63,307 nucleotides of DNA from Methanocorpusculaceae archaeon UBA456. GTDB lineage: Archaea > Halobacteriota > Methanomicrobia > Methanomicrobiales > Methanocorpusculaceae. Position 1 is the first letter of the stretch; each line of letters starts with the position of its first letter. Position numbers and translations under genes: made by a program. This document shows, piece after piece, positions 1 to 7,754 of this stretch. Where the stretch lies: the NCBI GenBank assembly GCA_002496395.1, contig DAJQ01000023.1:1-63307 (forward strand), in the 5' to 3' direction. The notes under the pieces were generated by a model. It was not told the DNA's origin and made no database searches. It was given only the letters and a program-made list of their open reading frames with translations.

Positions 1-1
1 A

Positions 2-217
2 GAGATCTCCTATATTGTGTATATTCAGGTCTTTAATCCCAAGACAGGTGAACAGATCAGCACATATCTGGTGGCAGTCAGTTATGAGGGCAAAATCACT
101 TCGAAATACTACCCGAATCCGTCAAAAGTCGTCGGCGTCCCGATATCCAATTTCCCAATACCTTCCGCCATATGCCCCTGTTTTCACCACACCGCATCAA
201 TGTCTGCACTCAGGTGA
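2..217 (+). CDS. C-terminal end of a hypothetical protein, cut by the window start
   Basis: An open frame enters from the left edge and stops at 217. About 71 residues are visible and look protein-like in the first 45 (FNPKTGEQISTYLVAVSYEG, then KYYPNPSKVVG). No family is recognised. The end is convergent with, and overlaps by 8 bp, the minus-strand gene that ends at 210. The last part, with a run of Cys and His residues, looks less constrained, so the true reading frame may have been disturbed. Function unknown. Confidence 0.4.
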   Translation, partial: EISYIVYIQVFNPKTGEQISTYLVAVSYEGKITSKYYPNPSKVVGVPISNFPIPSAICPCFHHTASMSALR

Positions 218-896
218 CACACGACCAGTTCAGCCCACCGCCCTCAGTCGACGACCTGCGGGTGAAAGCCCGGACCGGAACGGGGACTCGCCCCCTGGTA
301 TCCGCCGGTACCGTCACAGATCCATACAGACGGTAGTCAAGTACCACCAGTTCTATCTCGATTCCCAGCGGGGGAGCGTTGTCCGAGAGCGGTTGGATGC
401 TTTCCGGCACGTATACAAGGGTCAAAGCGTGTGGAGAACATTGGCCTGATCCCTGTGAATCGGGTGCCTTTTCGGATGCATCTATCACTGGTGAGAAGGA
501 GAGTTCGTCACTCGTAATCCCGCCATCATCTACGACTCGTGCCATGGTAAATCCGGCGGAAACATCCGTGAAGTTTGCATCCATCGACTGCAACGCAAGC
601 ATCTTGCCGTCATCTGTCATGACGAGCACCGATTTCCAGTCTCCAAACGTCTTATACTGCACCCTCTCCGCGGGAAAGATCTCGGTCTCTCCGCCAATCA
701 TGGGTAGAGGAACCAGGATATCAGTTCCGGGGCTTCCCCCGTATGATGATACATTGTGAATTCTCACGGTATACTCATACATCTGATACGAGGGCTGGGT
801 GACATGAATATACCAGTTCGCTCCGAGTACTGATACCAGCAGGACGAGACCGAAGACGATCACGACTTTCAGGATAAATAATGAGATTTTTTTCAT
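210..896 (-). CDS. Membrane-anchored hypothetical protein, last gene of the halocin-like operon
   Basis: The 228-residue product starts with a charged MKK and a hydrophobic segment (about residues 7-27), which acts as a signal anchor, followed by a soluble extracytoplasmic domain of about 200 residues. The domain is rich in beta-type hydrophobic alternation and contains no recognised catalytic motif. An almost identical kind of layout (short Lys-rich start, one N-terminal anchor, about 200 outside residues) is seen in the plus-strand gene at 5362-6048, but I cannot align the two convincingly. It lies 16 bp downstream of the interrupted small gene at 913-1143 and is on the same strand as the halocin-like precursor, so it is probably the last gene of that transcription unit. 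Function unknown. Confidence 0.7.
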   Translation of the reverse strand: MKKISLFILKVVIVFGLVLLVSVLGANWYIHVTQPSYQMYEYTVRIHNVSSYGGSPGTDILVPLPMIGGETEIFPAERVQYKTFGDWKSVLVMTDDGKMLALQSMDANFTDVSAGFTMARVVDDGGITSDELSFSPVIDASEKAPDSQGSGQCSPHALTLVYVPESIQPLSDNAPPLGIEIELVVLDYRLYGSVTVPADTRGRVPVPVRAFTRRSSTEGGGLNWSCVT

Positions 897-912
897 TTGA
901 TCCCCTTCATGA

Positions 913-1143
913 TTATCTCTTTACATAATCGACAAGGCCCATATTGTATCGTGCTCCATGTAAGATGCAATTTTCAGTATACTGATTCAATGTCGGATCA
1001 TCCTGCCAATTGGGATCTTGGTTCATCGCTGTTTCGATGTAATTCAGGTATTAATTGGAGACTGCTGTGGCCGCGGCTACAGGAATGCACAGAGTGCATG
1101 CGATGAGCAGAACGGCAAGTACCTGCACTGCTTTCACGATCAT
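913..1143 (-). pseudogene. Small secreted-protein gene interrupted by an in-frame TAA
   Basis: Reading down from ATG at 1143 gives a clear 30-residue signal peptide (MIVKAVQVLAVLLIACTL, then CIPVAAATA) and then a TAA at 1053-1051. The same frame continues open for 45 more codons (beginning YLNYIETAMNQDPNW) to a second TAA at 915-913. The downstream part looks like genuine coding sequence, so a single nonsense mutation has probably split a gene for a 76-residue secreted protein. TAA is not a pyrrolysine codon, so readthrough by Pyl insertion is not an explanation. It sits between two genes of the same strand with operon-like spacing. Confidence 0.55.
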
Positions 1144-1205
1144 GAGCCCCTCGTCATTCGCCAAGGCATGCAGAACACATCAATCACTCCGCAGGACATC
1201 ATCCC

Positions 1206-1829
1206 TCAGTCCTTTCCCTTCGGGGCAGATCGTCTTTCCCAGACGTAGAGGATGGGAAAAGAAACGACACCAATAAGCACGATTGCCTGGAGGAGGGGAA
1301 GAACAGGATACCCCAGTGCAAGGTAGCGCAGAACAATGATCACGGCTGCCATGAGGTAGAAGACAACTGATCGTGCAAGGGTGACGCGGCGCTCCCCGGC
1401 ATCGATGAAGACGATGCGCATCAGGAGCAGGCCAATGATGACAAGGACAGGGAGCCAGAATACCTGGTTGATGGAGTATGTAAGGGACGCGTAGAGATAG
1501 ATCAGGAAGATCACGACGGCAAGGACGGCATCGGTCACCTTCTCAACGAGGGCTCTTCTCTGCTTCGTCTTCTCCTCTCCCTGTTCTCCCAACCGGAGGG
1601 CGTGATGGAGACTGCTTATGGGGTTGGGGTCGTGCAGATTTTCCTTCCGCCTGTACCACACCATGACACAGAAATATATTGCAGTGAGGATCGCTGCCAG
1701 AGGAAATGCAGAAGCCGTGGATAACGGCAAGTAGCCACCCACGGTGGGAATAGCAATGATGAGAAACAATATCCAGTAGATTGCGAGTGAGCGCAAGAAT
1801 TCCTCTTTGACGATATGATCAATCCTCAT
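1206..1829 (-). CDS. Polytopic membrane protein, halocin-like operon
   Basis: The 207-residue protein has about six hydrophobic segments (roughly residues 14-33, 39-57, 98-115, 122-141, 155-170 and 177-195). A charged cytoplasmic-type loop (about residues 58-95, rich in Arg, Lys and Glu) separates the first pair from the rest. I recognise no family. Its ATG overlaps the stop of the upstream lipoprotein-like gene (ATGA at 1829-1826), so the two are translationally coupled. Position in the operon with a bacteriocin-like precursor makes immunity or export a reasonable guess, but nothing in the sequence proves it. Confidence 0.75.
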   Translation of the reverse strand: MRIDHIVKEEFLRSLAIYWILFLIIAIPTVGGYLPLSTASAFPLAAILTAIYFCVMVWYRRKENLHDPNPISSLHHALRLGEQGEEKTKQRRALVEKVTDAVLAVVIFLIYLYASLTYSINQVFWLPVLVIIGLLLMRIVFIDAGERRVTLARSVVFYLMAAVIIVLRYLALGYPVLPLLQAIVLIGVVSFPILYVWERRSAPKGKD

Positions 1830-2299
1830 GCGTACACCACCGACGCGCCAGCAGGAATTGCAAAGGTGAATTCATTAAGACAGTACCAATTAACTCCAGT
1901 CGATAGAATCTGATTACTTCCTGTAATATCCGGCCCGGCCGTAATCACAGCCGGAACCTCTACCGAATGGGGCCTGAAATGTTCCGTAACAACATTGTTT
2001 GCCAAATCAAGAGTCCAGACATCCTTTCCATCCGAGATCGTTTCGCTCCCGGAGTCAAACTCCGTCAACTTAAACTTAGCCGGTTTTTTCAGGATATAAT
2101 CTTTAAATTCGAGATATTCAGCTCCGGAGAATTCTGTAGTAATTGTAACTTCCCCTGCCATGTCATTGGTTGCTTCATACTTGGCCAAGGTACGATTGAC
2201 AATCACATCAGCTGTCAGCCCACCATACGCATCGACACATCCTGCAATAACGATGATGGAAACAAGGATTAAACTGAAAACAACTCCACTTCTTACCAT
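1826..2299 (-). CDS. LolA-like lipoprotein, apparently missing its middle
   Basis: I chose the internal ATG at 2299, which gives a 157-residue product starting with a signal sequence and a lipobox-like IIVIAGC. The part after the Cys resembles archaeal outer-membrane-lipoprotein-sorting-like proteins (LolA/DUF4367 type): a helix of the type TADVIVNRTLAKYEA, then strands such as FKLTEF and DGKDVWTLDL. The last residues (FTFAIPAGASVVYA) match the usual end of such proteins. The family is normally longer, and the stretch between DLANNVVTEHFRP and the C-terminal motif is very short here, so about 80-100 central residues seem to have been deleted. It overlaps the next gene by ATGA. The role in the operon is unknown. 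Confidence 0.6.
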   Translation of the reverse strand: MVRSGVVFSLILVSIIVIAGCVDAYGGLTADVIVNRTLAKYEATNDMAGEVTITTEFSGAEYLEFKDYILKKPAKFKLTEFDSGSETISDGKDVWTLDLANNVVTEHFRPHSVEVPAVITAGPDITGSNQILSTGVNWYCLNEFTFAIPAGASVVYA

Positions 2300-2319
2300 A
2301 TTCACCACCCTCTCTAGCA

Positions 2320-2601
2320 TCAAAGTGACGGCATCCTCCCGTAAAAGGCTATCAGGAAGCACGCAACAAAGAGAAAAACCGCCAACAACGACCTATACCA
2401 ACGTCCAACACCAGGATGAATATCGGCAGGAAGTTTAACGGATCGCAGGAATGGAACCGACAGAGCCACTGCCAATGCATACAATACTGACGACAACAAA
2501 TTTGCCTGACCTATGTATTCTGGATACCAAATCGGAACAGCAAAACGGATGACCGTGGAGACCGCAAAAAGGAGCAAAAAAGTGAGGAGGGGTCTCAACA
2601 T
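2320..2601 (-). CDS. Small three-TM membrane protein, candidate bacteriocin immunity or export protein
   Basis: The 93-residue protein consists almost entirely of three hydrophobic segments (about residues 4-20, 32-51 and 67-86) with short basic loops. Its ATG at 2601 overlaps the end of the halocin-like precursor gene (stop 2597-2595) by 7 bp, which indicates translational coupling. Small hydrophobic proteins encoded directly after a bacteriocin structural gene are often immunity or transport factors, and this is an inference from position only. No sequence family is recognised. Confidence 0.7.
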   Translation of the reverse strand: MLRPLLTFLLLFAVSTVIRFAVPIWYPEYIGQANLLSSVLYALAVALSVPFLRSVKLPADIHPGVGRWYRSLLAVFLFVACFLIAFYGRMPSL

Positions 2602-3326
2602 AGCCCAGCACCTTCACATGCCAACCTTGCATTCCAGTTGCATGCTTCGTAAGCTACAAGGAACTCACATAGTACAAAACAAGAACCGGCACAAATAACA
2701 ATAAATGCCGGGTGCATTGGTTTTAAGCAGAGAGCACCGCAAACCTCCGCGCATGCTCCGGATACAAGACCCGAACATACACCAGAGACTGCCCACATGC
2801 AAAAGTCGCATACAACCCCATCATCCCTCGTCTGGCCTCCACCCATGGGATCGTATCTCAGGTAGGAGACCATGCCATCATGCGCAACAACTGCTCGCGC
2901 ATCTTTCCCGAGCTCGTTACTGGCAAACACTAGGAAGGCTTTTTCATCGGATGCTGTCTTGGTGAGGTGCATTGTTACAAGAGTAGTGGTTACGGTCATA
3001 CTTTCGTTCGTTGTAACACCACTAATAACTCGAATCTGCTCGGTAGAAAGGGTAAATCCATCGCCGAGCAATGCATCCTTCAGGTGCCGAACAGCAGTAT
3101 CCGAGAGTGCCTCTGCAATTGCAGCATTTTTCGCATCTCCAGTGAGCTCATCCGAACTCACTACGGTAGTGGAGTCGTTTGCCACTCCATCGCTCTTAAT
3201 AAACGAACAACCGGGACAGGTTCCCGGTTCAAGAGGCTCGCAAGCCATCGCCGGCACAGTCGCAACACTCACCAGCAGTACTGCCAGGAGCACAGAGAAT
3301 GCCCGCATCCTAAAGTTTTCTTTCAT
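2595..3326 (-). CDS. Halocin C8-like Cys-rich precursor (putative archaeal bacteriocin)
   Basis: I start at ATG 3326 because a GGAGG lies about 10 nt upstream and the signal peptide begins there; the frame is open further upstream but only through a repeated leader. The 243-residue product has a Sec-type signal (about 1-28, ending PAMA before Cys29), a middle domain of about 140 residues that begins with three Cys, and a C-terminal block of about 73 residues (171-243) with 12 Cys separated by Ala/Gly/Val-rich hydrophobic stretches. The very end, AC..AGLC, matches the end of halocin C8 from haloarchaea as I remember it, and the order (leader, middle part, Cys-rich mature peptide) is that of the ProC8 precursor, whose middle part is the immunity protein HalI. 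Halocin C8 is known to inhibit related haloarchaea. Activity against other methanogens is inference. The gene heads an operon of small membrane proteins. Confidence 0.75.
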   Translation of the reverse strand: MKENFRMRAFSVLLAVLLVSVATVPAMACEPLEPGTCPGCSFIKSDGVANDSTTVVSSDELTGDAKNAAIAEALSDTAVRHLKDALLGDGFTLSTEQIRVISGVTTNESMTVTTTLVTMHLTKTASDEKAFLVFASNELGKDARAVVAHDGMVSYLRYDPMGGGQTRDDGVVCDFCMWAVSGVCSGLVSGACAEVCGALCLKPMHPAFIVICAGSCFVLCEFLVAYEACNWNARLACEGAGLC

Positions 3327-3536
3327 GTGTTTTCCTCCGGTTTCTTTCCCCGGAAGCAGGTGAAACATACCTACAAGCGTATAGAACGCGTACGTTCCCT
3401 TTGCCTCCGGGCATGCAGGGCGTGTCATCCGGTCGTCAACCAGGGATGGGCAACCCCTGCCTTTTTGCGGCGACATTTCAATGCATCCACACAATGACTT
3501 GAACAGCGATCCATTTAGAAATTCTCTCCAATTCCT
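3267..3536 (-). repeat. Leader/signal-peptide cassette, copy A (halocin-like gene)
   Basis: This segment covers the first codons of the halocin-like precursor (signal peptide), the ribosome-binding site and about 210 bp upstream. It is nearly identical over most of its length to 4814-5080 (copy B), including the GGAGGAAAAC ribosome-binding region and the block around 3401-3465 and 3478-3536. The stretch between (about 3358-3400) differs. The far end (3527-3570) also matches copy C near 9365-9410. The rest of the gene-free interval up to 3807 is AT-rich and I see nothing further in it. Confidence 0.85.
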
Positions 3537-3807
3537 CGACACATCCGGGACGTCTCTTCATCACGTTAACTCGAATAAATGGTTCCTATGAGTACCCTTC
3601 CGTTCAGATCAGGGGCAAACCCGTCGGGATGGCAGGTATCGGATATATTTTGTCCTTCCTGAATTAGAAGCGATTCTAAAGAGGGATGATCTGTAAATAT
3701 CTTATTATTCGCATACAATCACCAATTGTAAAGATAATTGGCCGAAATAGATGGAAGAAGGATGATTGATAATCTGAGATTACGTAGATGGTATCAATAT
3801 ATCAACT

Positions 3808-4143
3808 TTATTTGTTTTCGCCCTCTCTCCCCCTCCGAATAAGGTAAAATCCAACGACAAACAAGATCGCGACTCCGAGCAGGGTACCTGCCAGAAGAAC
3901 GGGATGATAAAACACGCTAAAAGAATGTGATGAACCATGATATGCCACTGTATCACCATGATTGGACGTCTTCGAAGCTGCGTGTATGGTTTCTTCGTTA
4001 TCTGTCACTGAAAGCCAGACATGTGACGAATCGATCTCACTATCTTCAACCAGACTACCGGATGCATACACTATGCCATTGCTGGCAAAGATACAGCATA
4101 GCAGAATAATGCTGATCATCCATCCTCTACCAGTACTATTCAT
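3808..4143 (-). CDS. Small secreted protein with C-terminal membrane anchor, paralogue of 31912-32262
   Basis: The 111-residue product has an N-terminal signal peptide (about 8-27), a polar extracellular segment of about 50 residues, and a C-terminal transmembrane helix (about 82-103) ending RRGREGENK. The segment before the anchor, DTVAYHG.....FSVFYHPVLL, lines up with DTVPYIG.....FSVAYHPSLL in the 116-residue protein encoded at 31912-32262, which has the same overall layout. They are therefore members of a small paralogous family of anchored surface peptides. No function is known. A fairly AT-rich 5' region precedes it. Confidence 0.7.
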   Translation of the reverse strand: MNSTGRGWMISIILLCCIFASNGIVYASGSLVEDSEIDSSHVWLSVTDNEETIHAASKTSNHGDTVAYHGSSHSFSVFYHPVLLAGTLLGVAILFVVGFYLIRRGREGENK

Positions 4144-4207
4144 AACCCTTCTTGCTCCATTCTTCTTTTTTTATGCGTAATAAACAAGTAAATGACGAAT
4201 CTTCACT

Positions 4208-4872
4208 CTAAGACACATGCATTATATTCGTTTGTGTATGCGATAACGATGGGCTGTAGATAAAACCTGGTGGAGCATAAAAGAGGTGAGCCCCATTGGT
4301 GAAATAGTAACCTGACTCTGTAACCGTTTTACTGCTCTCTGCCTTAAGATTATAGGTCCCTTCATCGTTCTCGTACACATAATCGATAATCGTACCTGTC
4401 TGGCCATTTGGATCAAGCTTGCACAGGGCACTGGTAATCTCGCCGTACGGCATCCGTAAATAGGGAGGGAATACAACCCAGGACTCACTTCGATAGTCGA
4501 TCTCCCGACCACTAGCATCAATATCTGAAATGTGGCGCATCAGTATCGCGTTTCTCGTCGTCAGGATGTCGATAAACAGGGATTCCAGTTTGGATGCATC
4601 ATGCTGTATAACCTGAACCATATCATTTTCGTATTATAATACTCGTTTTGTATCTCAATTGGTAATTTTGAGAATTCTACAGGAGTAATTTTCTCGTAAA
4701 ATTCTCCCATAGAGATGTCCTTCCCCCGAAAATCAGTGACTATCGCAATGGATTCATCACCGGAAAACTCATTGGCTACCTGTGCAGCTACAGTTGGCAC
4801 CACGGCACCCACGCTCACCAGCAGTACTGCCAGAAGCACGGAGAATGCCTGCATTCTAATTTTCTCTTTCAT
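4208..4872 (-). pseudogene. Secreted protein with halocin-type leader, broken by a one-base frameshift
   Basis: ATG at 4872 (GGAGGAAAAC just upstream) starts a signal peptide nearly identical to that of the halocin-like gene (MKEKIRMQAFSVLLAVLLVS). The frame runs through about 75 further residues and then shifts near 4625-4630. In the next frame the coding sense continues (VQVIQHDASKLESLFIDILT onwards) to a stop at 4208. Restoring one A in the short A-run at the junction joins the halves as NTKNDMVQV, giving a protein of about 220 residues. The cargo has no Cys-rich tail and is unrelated to the halocin-like cargo. A sequencing error in the A-run would also explain the break. Function unknown. 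Confidence 0.65.
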
Positions 4873-5080
4873 GTGTTTTCCTCCAGTTTCTTTCCCCGGA
4901 TGCGGAAGAGGCACACGTTTAAGTACGCAGAGTGTGTATCTTTTTTTGCCTCCGGGCATGCAGGGCGTGTCATCCGGTCGTCAATCAGGGATGGGCAACC
5001 CCTGCCTTTTTACAGACTTCATTTCACTGCATCCACACAATGACTTGAACAGCGATCCATTTAGAAATTCTCTCCAATTC
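4814..5080 (-). repeat. Leader/signal-peptide cassette, copy B
   Basis: Second copy of the module described at 3267-3536, in the same orientation and again placed directly over the start of a secreted-protein gene. The upstream blocks 4948-5010 and 5027-5080 are almost base-for-base the same as in copy A. The remaining gene-free sequence to 5361 shows no further repeat and no convincing gene. Confidence 0.85.
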
Positions 5081-5361
5081 ATTTACACGTCAGCAGGTTT
5101 TTGCCGAAAGTGAACGGTTAAACCCTCCCAGGAAGATGAGGAACGGGAGAGAGCCCATTCTCACGGCGTCATATGCTGTACGGAACGCAAGAAGGCCCAA
5201 ACTGCCGCACTTGCGCACCCCCTGTACCCGAAGACCGGGTTCTGCGGACGGAACAGGCAGGCCTGCCGGCCGATAGCATAAACCCTATCAGCCATGAGCA
5301 ACAGATCAATCAATCTATACGAAAACCTGCCGAAGCCGAAACGCTCTGAACGTGAGATACT

Positions 5362-6048
5362 ATGAAAAAAAGCCGGATTGTCATCTTGAGCATCCTTTTA
5401 GCTCTCGTCTTCGTGCATTATCTCTATATGCCCGAGCAGCCCGAGATCACGAAAGGAACGATGCATATCGACTCCCGGCAATGTCGATCCGGTCTGGTCG
5501 ACCTCTGGAATACGCTTGTACAGGAGCAGGCGTTTTCGAACGAGTCGGCCGTGCTCATCCAGCTGACTCAGTATATCGACAAAGACAGAACAGTGCAGTG
5601 TACCGAACTCTTCCTGATCGGCTACGTAGACGGGGAGGGGCACGCGTACCAGATATATGCCCCCCAGAGCGGCAACGTATACTATAACGACCAGATATTT
5701 GACTTCCCGATGCAGGGGGTACATCCCCTCACCATATTACGCGAGGTTGACAGGATCGAGTTTGACGATATCACTCGCGGAGAATACAATATAACGCTCA
5801 CGACGTTCAAACACGATGGTCCAATGACCTACAACAAAACCCACGGCGACCTGTACATCCTCGCGGACGGATCTCTCCGTCCCCTGAAAGAGGCCGCATT
5901 CTCCTCCGAGGCCTACTGGTACACCATCGAGGTCTCCCCGGAGATCGGGCAGCCGGACAGGATTACGACTGCAGGGGGGATACCTGGTCACCTCATCCTC
6001 TTCCCCGAGCAGGAGATCGCCCGGGCCAACACCGTCGTCTATGCATGA
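5362..6048 (+). CDS. Membrane-anchored hypothetical extracytoplasmic protein
   Basis: The 228-residue product begins MKKSR followed by a hydrophobic anchor (about 6-22) and a soluble domain with regular strand-like hydrophobic alternation (for example GHAYQIYAPQSGNVYYNDQI and GEYNITLTTF). I recognise no catalytic motif or family. GTGAGAT upstream of 5362 may serve as ribosome-binding site. It is convergent with the regulator gene at 6153-6926 and diverges from the leader cassette copy B. Expected location is the outer face of the membrane. Function unknown. Confidence 0.7.
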   Translation: MKKSRIVILSILLALVFVHYLYMPEQPEITKGTMHIDSRQCRSGLVDLWNTLVQEQAFSNESAVLIQLTQYIDKDRTVQCTELFLIGYVDGEGHAYQIYAPQSGNVYYNDQIFDFPMQGVHPLTILREVDRIEFDDITRGEYNITLTTFKHDGPMTYNKTHGDLYILADGSLRPLKEAAFSSEAYWYTIEVSPEIGQPDRITTAGGIPGHLILFPEQEIARANTVVYA

Positions 6049-6152
6049 CGTGCAGGCGGCGCCCGAAGATTCTGAACGCATCCTCGATAAGCCGCTGGGT
6101 GATCCGGGAAAAGGGGCAAACGGTGTAATTATGGAGAACTGTCGAACGGCAA

Positions 6153-6926
6153 TCAGATACTGGTACCGGACACACGCCCCTCGGAGAACGCGGGCTTCCA
6201 CGCTCCGTGGGTTTGTACACACTCTTTTGCATCGGCGCAGAGGTAGTAGTGTACGAACCGTCCATTCCTCTCACCTCTGACAATACCGCCCCGGAGCAGC
6301 GGTTTCATATGCCAGGTGATGTTCGCACCCGACATTATAAGGTGGGAAGCGATCTCTTTTCTCGTGCTTCCCGGGTGTTGCAAAACGATATTGAGTATCA
6401 GACTCTTTGACTGCTCGTTGAGATATCCTGCCACCCTTCGTTCCAGATCGGAGCAGGCGGCCGTGTTGGCGTAATATCCCATGCGTCCGCAATTCTGCTC
6501 GGGAACGACCGTTCCCATCCTGCATAACATCTCTAGGTGGTAGCGTAGGGTTCCAATATTCATCCCGAGCAACCGAGAGAGAGAGCTTGTATTGATTCCC
6601 GGATTATCCCGTATGCACAGATATGCTGCATTCCGGGGTTCGTTCTCAAGGACGTTATGGTGCAGGACCCTCTTATGGCCGAAATGCAGCCATGCGAGCA
6701 GCGAGAATACAAGTTGTATCGGGATAAAGAGCGCCGGAGCAAATACGGATACGAGCCTGAGGATCACAATGTTCAGGGGTTCGTTCCAGATGTACACCGG
6801 AGTCAGATCCAAAGTCACCTGCTCAGGATTTACGTCCTGAACAGCAGTAGCAGATGCGACAGACGGCAACAGTACGAGGCAGAAAAAGATCAGAGCAATT
6901 CCGGCAATCCACACCCGCCTGACCAT
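6153..6926 (-). CDS. Membrane-bound winged-helix transcriptional regulator with two HTH domains
   Basis: The 257-residue protein has an N-terminal hydrophobic signal (about 5-27), a second membrane segment (about 55-80), and a cytoplasmic part with two winged-helix units. The first (about 97-150) includes NTSSLSRLLGMNIGTLRYHL, and the second (about 170-235) includes TRKEIASHLIMSGANITWHM and a wing (RNGRFVHYYL). This arrangement is common in ArsR-like regulators of methanogens, which are thought to act while tethered to the membrane. A TATA-like TTTTTATAAC lies about 25 nt upstream of the ATG, consistent with a leaderless transcript. The target genes are unknown; the neighbouring secreted-protein genes are candidates. 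Confidence 0.75.
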   Translation of the reverse strand: MVRRVWIAGIALIFFCLVLLPSVASATAVQDVNPEQVTLDLTPVYIWNEPLNIVILRLVSVFAPALFIPIQLVFSLLAWLHFGHKRVLHHNVLENEPRNAAYLCIRDNPGINTSSLSRLLGMNIGTLRYHLEMLCRMGTVVPEQNCGRMGYYANTAACSDLERRVAGYLNEQSKSLILNIVLQHPGSTRKEIASHLIMSGANITWHMKPLLRGGIVRGERNGRFVHYYLCADAKECVQTHGAWKPAFSEGRVSGTSI

Positions 6927-7008
6927 GGATTTACATAAAACCTGTAGTTATAAAAAGATTTGGTTTGATTGGAGTTCGGCTTTGTTGAAATCATGTGAGA
7001 GGCAATCA

Positions 7009-7443
7009 TTAAACATAAGCATTGCAATTCAGAGCATACATAATAGTTCCTGTTACACTCTCTCCATACACTATAAGGCTCCAGGTACCTGATGCAGGGC
7101 TGCTTATATCCACGCGGATTCGTCCATTCAGGTATCCATCATAATTGTCATAGTACGAACCATACAGGCTCCCATCCGGCCTGTAGATCTCCAATCTCAG
7201 GGAATGATCGGGAGTAAACCAATTTAAGTCGACATTCAGGAAGGGCATACCGGCGGGTACATTGAACAGAAGAGTATCAGTTTCCCCCTGCGTGATCGTA
7301 AAAAACTCACGGGTTCCATATCCATCCATCTGCGAGAGAAGTCCCACAGGCCTGTCATTTTCACATCCGATACCTGTAGCTGAAACCATCGGCACGATGA
7401 AGGCGATGACAGCCAGAAGTCCTATAACGCGGCTGATCTTCAT
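7009..7443 (-). CDS. Secreted protein with a PPC-like beta-sandwich domain
   Basis: I start at ATG 7443 (MKISRVIG), giving 144 residues with a signal peptide ending near SATG. The rest resembles the bacterial pre-peptidase C-terminal (PPC) fold: a QMDGYGTREFFTITQG strand region, then VDLNW..PDHSLRLEIYRPDG, and GRIRVDISSPASGTWSLIVYG near the end. Such domains usually accompany secreted proteases and assist secretion or substrate binding; here the domain stands alone. The interval 7444-7754 before the next gene contains a stretch open on the minus strand but no convincing gene. Confidence 0.65.
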   Translation of the reverse strand: MKISRVIGLLAVIAFIVPMVSATGIGCENDRPVGLLSQMDGYGTREFFTITQGETDTLLFNVPAGMPFLNVDLNWFTPDHSLRLEIYRPDGSLYGSYYDNYDGYLNGRIRVDISSPASGTWSLIVYGESVTGTIMYALNCNAYV

Positions 7444-7754
7444 TAAAATCCACCGATAAGACATCGGAAGACCTCTGTATAAAAATTCTGTCCGATTTCT
7501 TTACACGTTTTATATATGCAGGCTGGACAGTGACTTGGGCAGGGAGAGGGAGTCAGGGTGTTTCCGGAACATCGCGCGAGATCTCGGACATTCAACCGAG
7601 AATCATCCGGATCTGCACCTTCATCGAAGAACAGGTGCAGCAGGGTGATGTTTTGCGCGGCGGGTTTTTGTCCGTTGCGCTGTGCAATCCCCCTGCAACC
7701 GCATGAGCAGCCACCTCCACCCGTCCTTTGTTCTAACTTCAATAACCCTCGCCC

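Noticed and set aside
1051..1053. Readthrough of the internal stop as a pyrrolysine codon
   Set aside because: The stop is TAA, and pyrrolysine is inserted at TAG.
5162..5293. 44-codon minus-strand frame starting MADRVYAIGRQ
   Set aside because: Too short, no signal or pattern, no coupling to a neighbour; likely chance.
1826..6048. Same C-terminal VVYA in the products of 1826-2299 and 5362-6048
   Set aside because: Four residues without further similarity; most likely coincidence.
7443..7742. 99-codon minus-strand open frame between two secreted-protein genes
   Set aside because: Composition rich in Cys, Gly and Pro without pattern, no ribosome-binding site and no domain. Treated as a chance frame.
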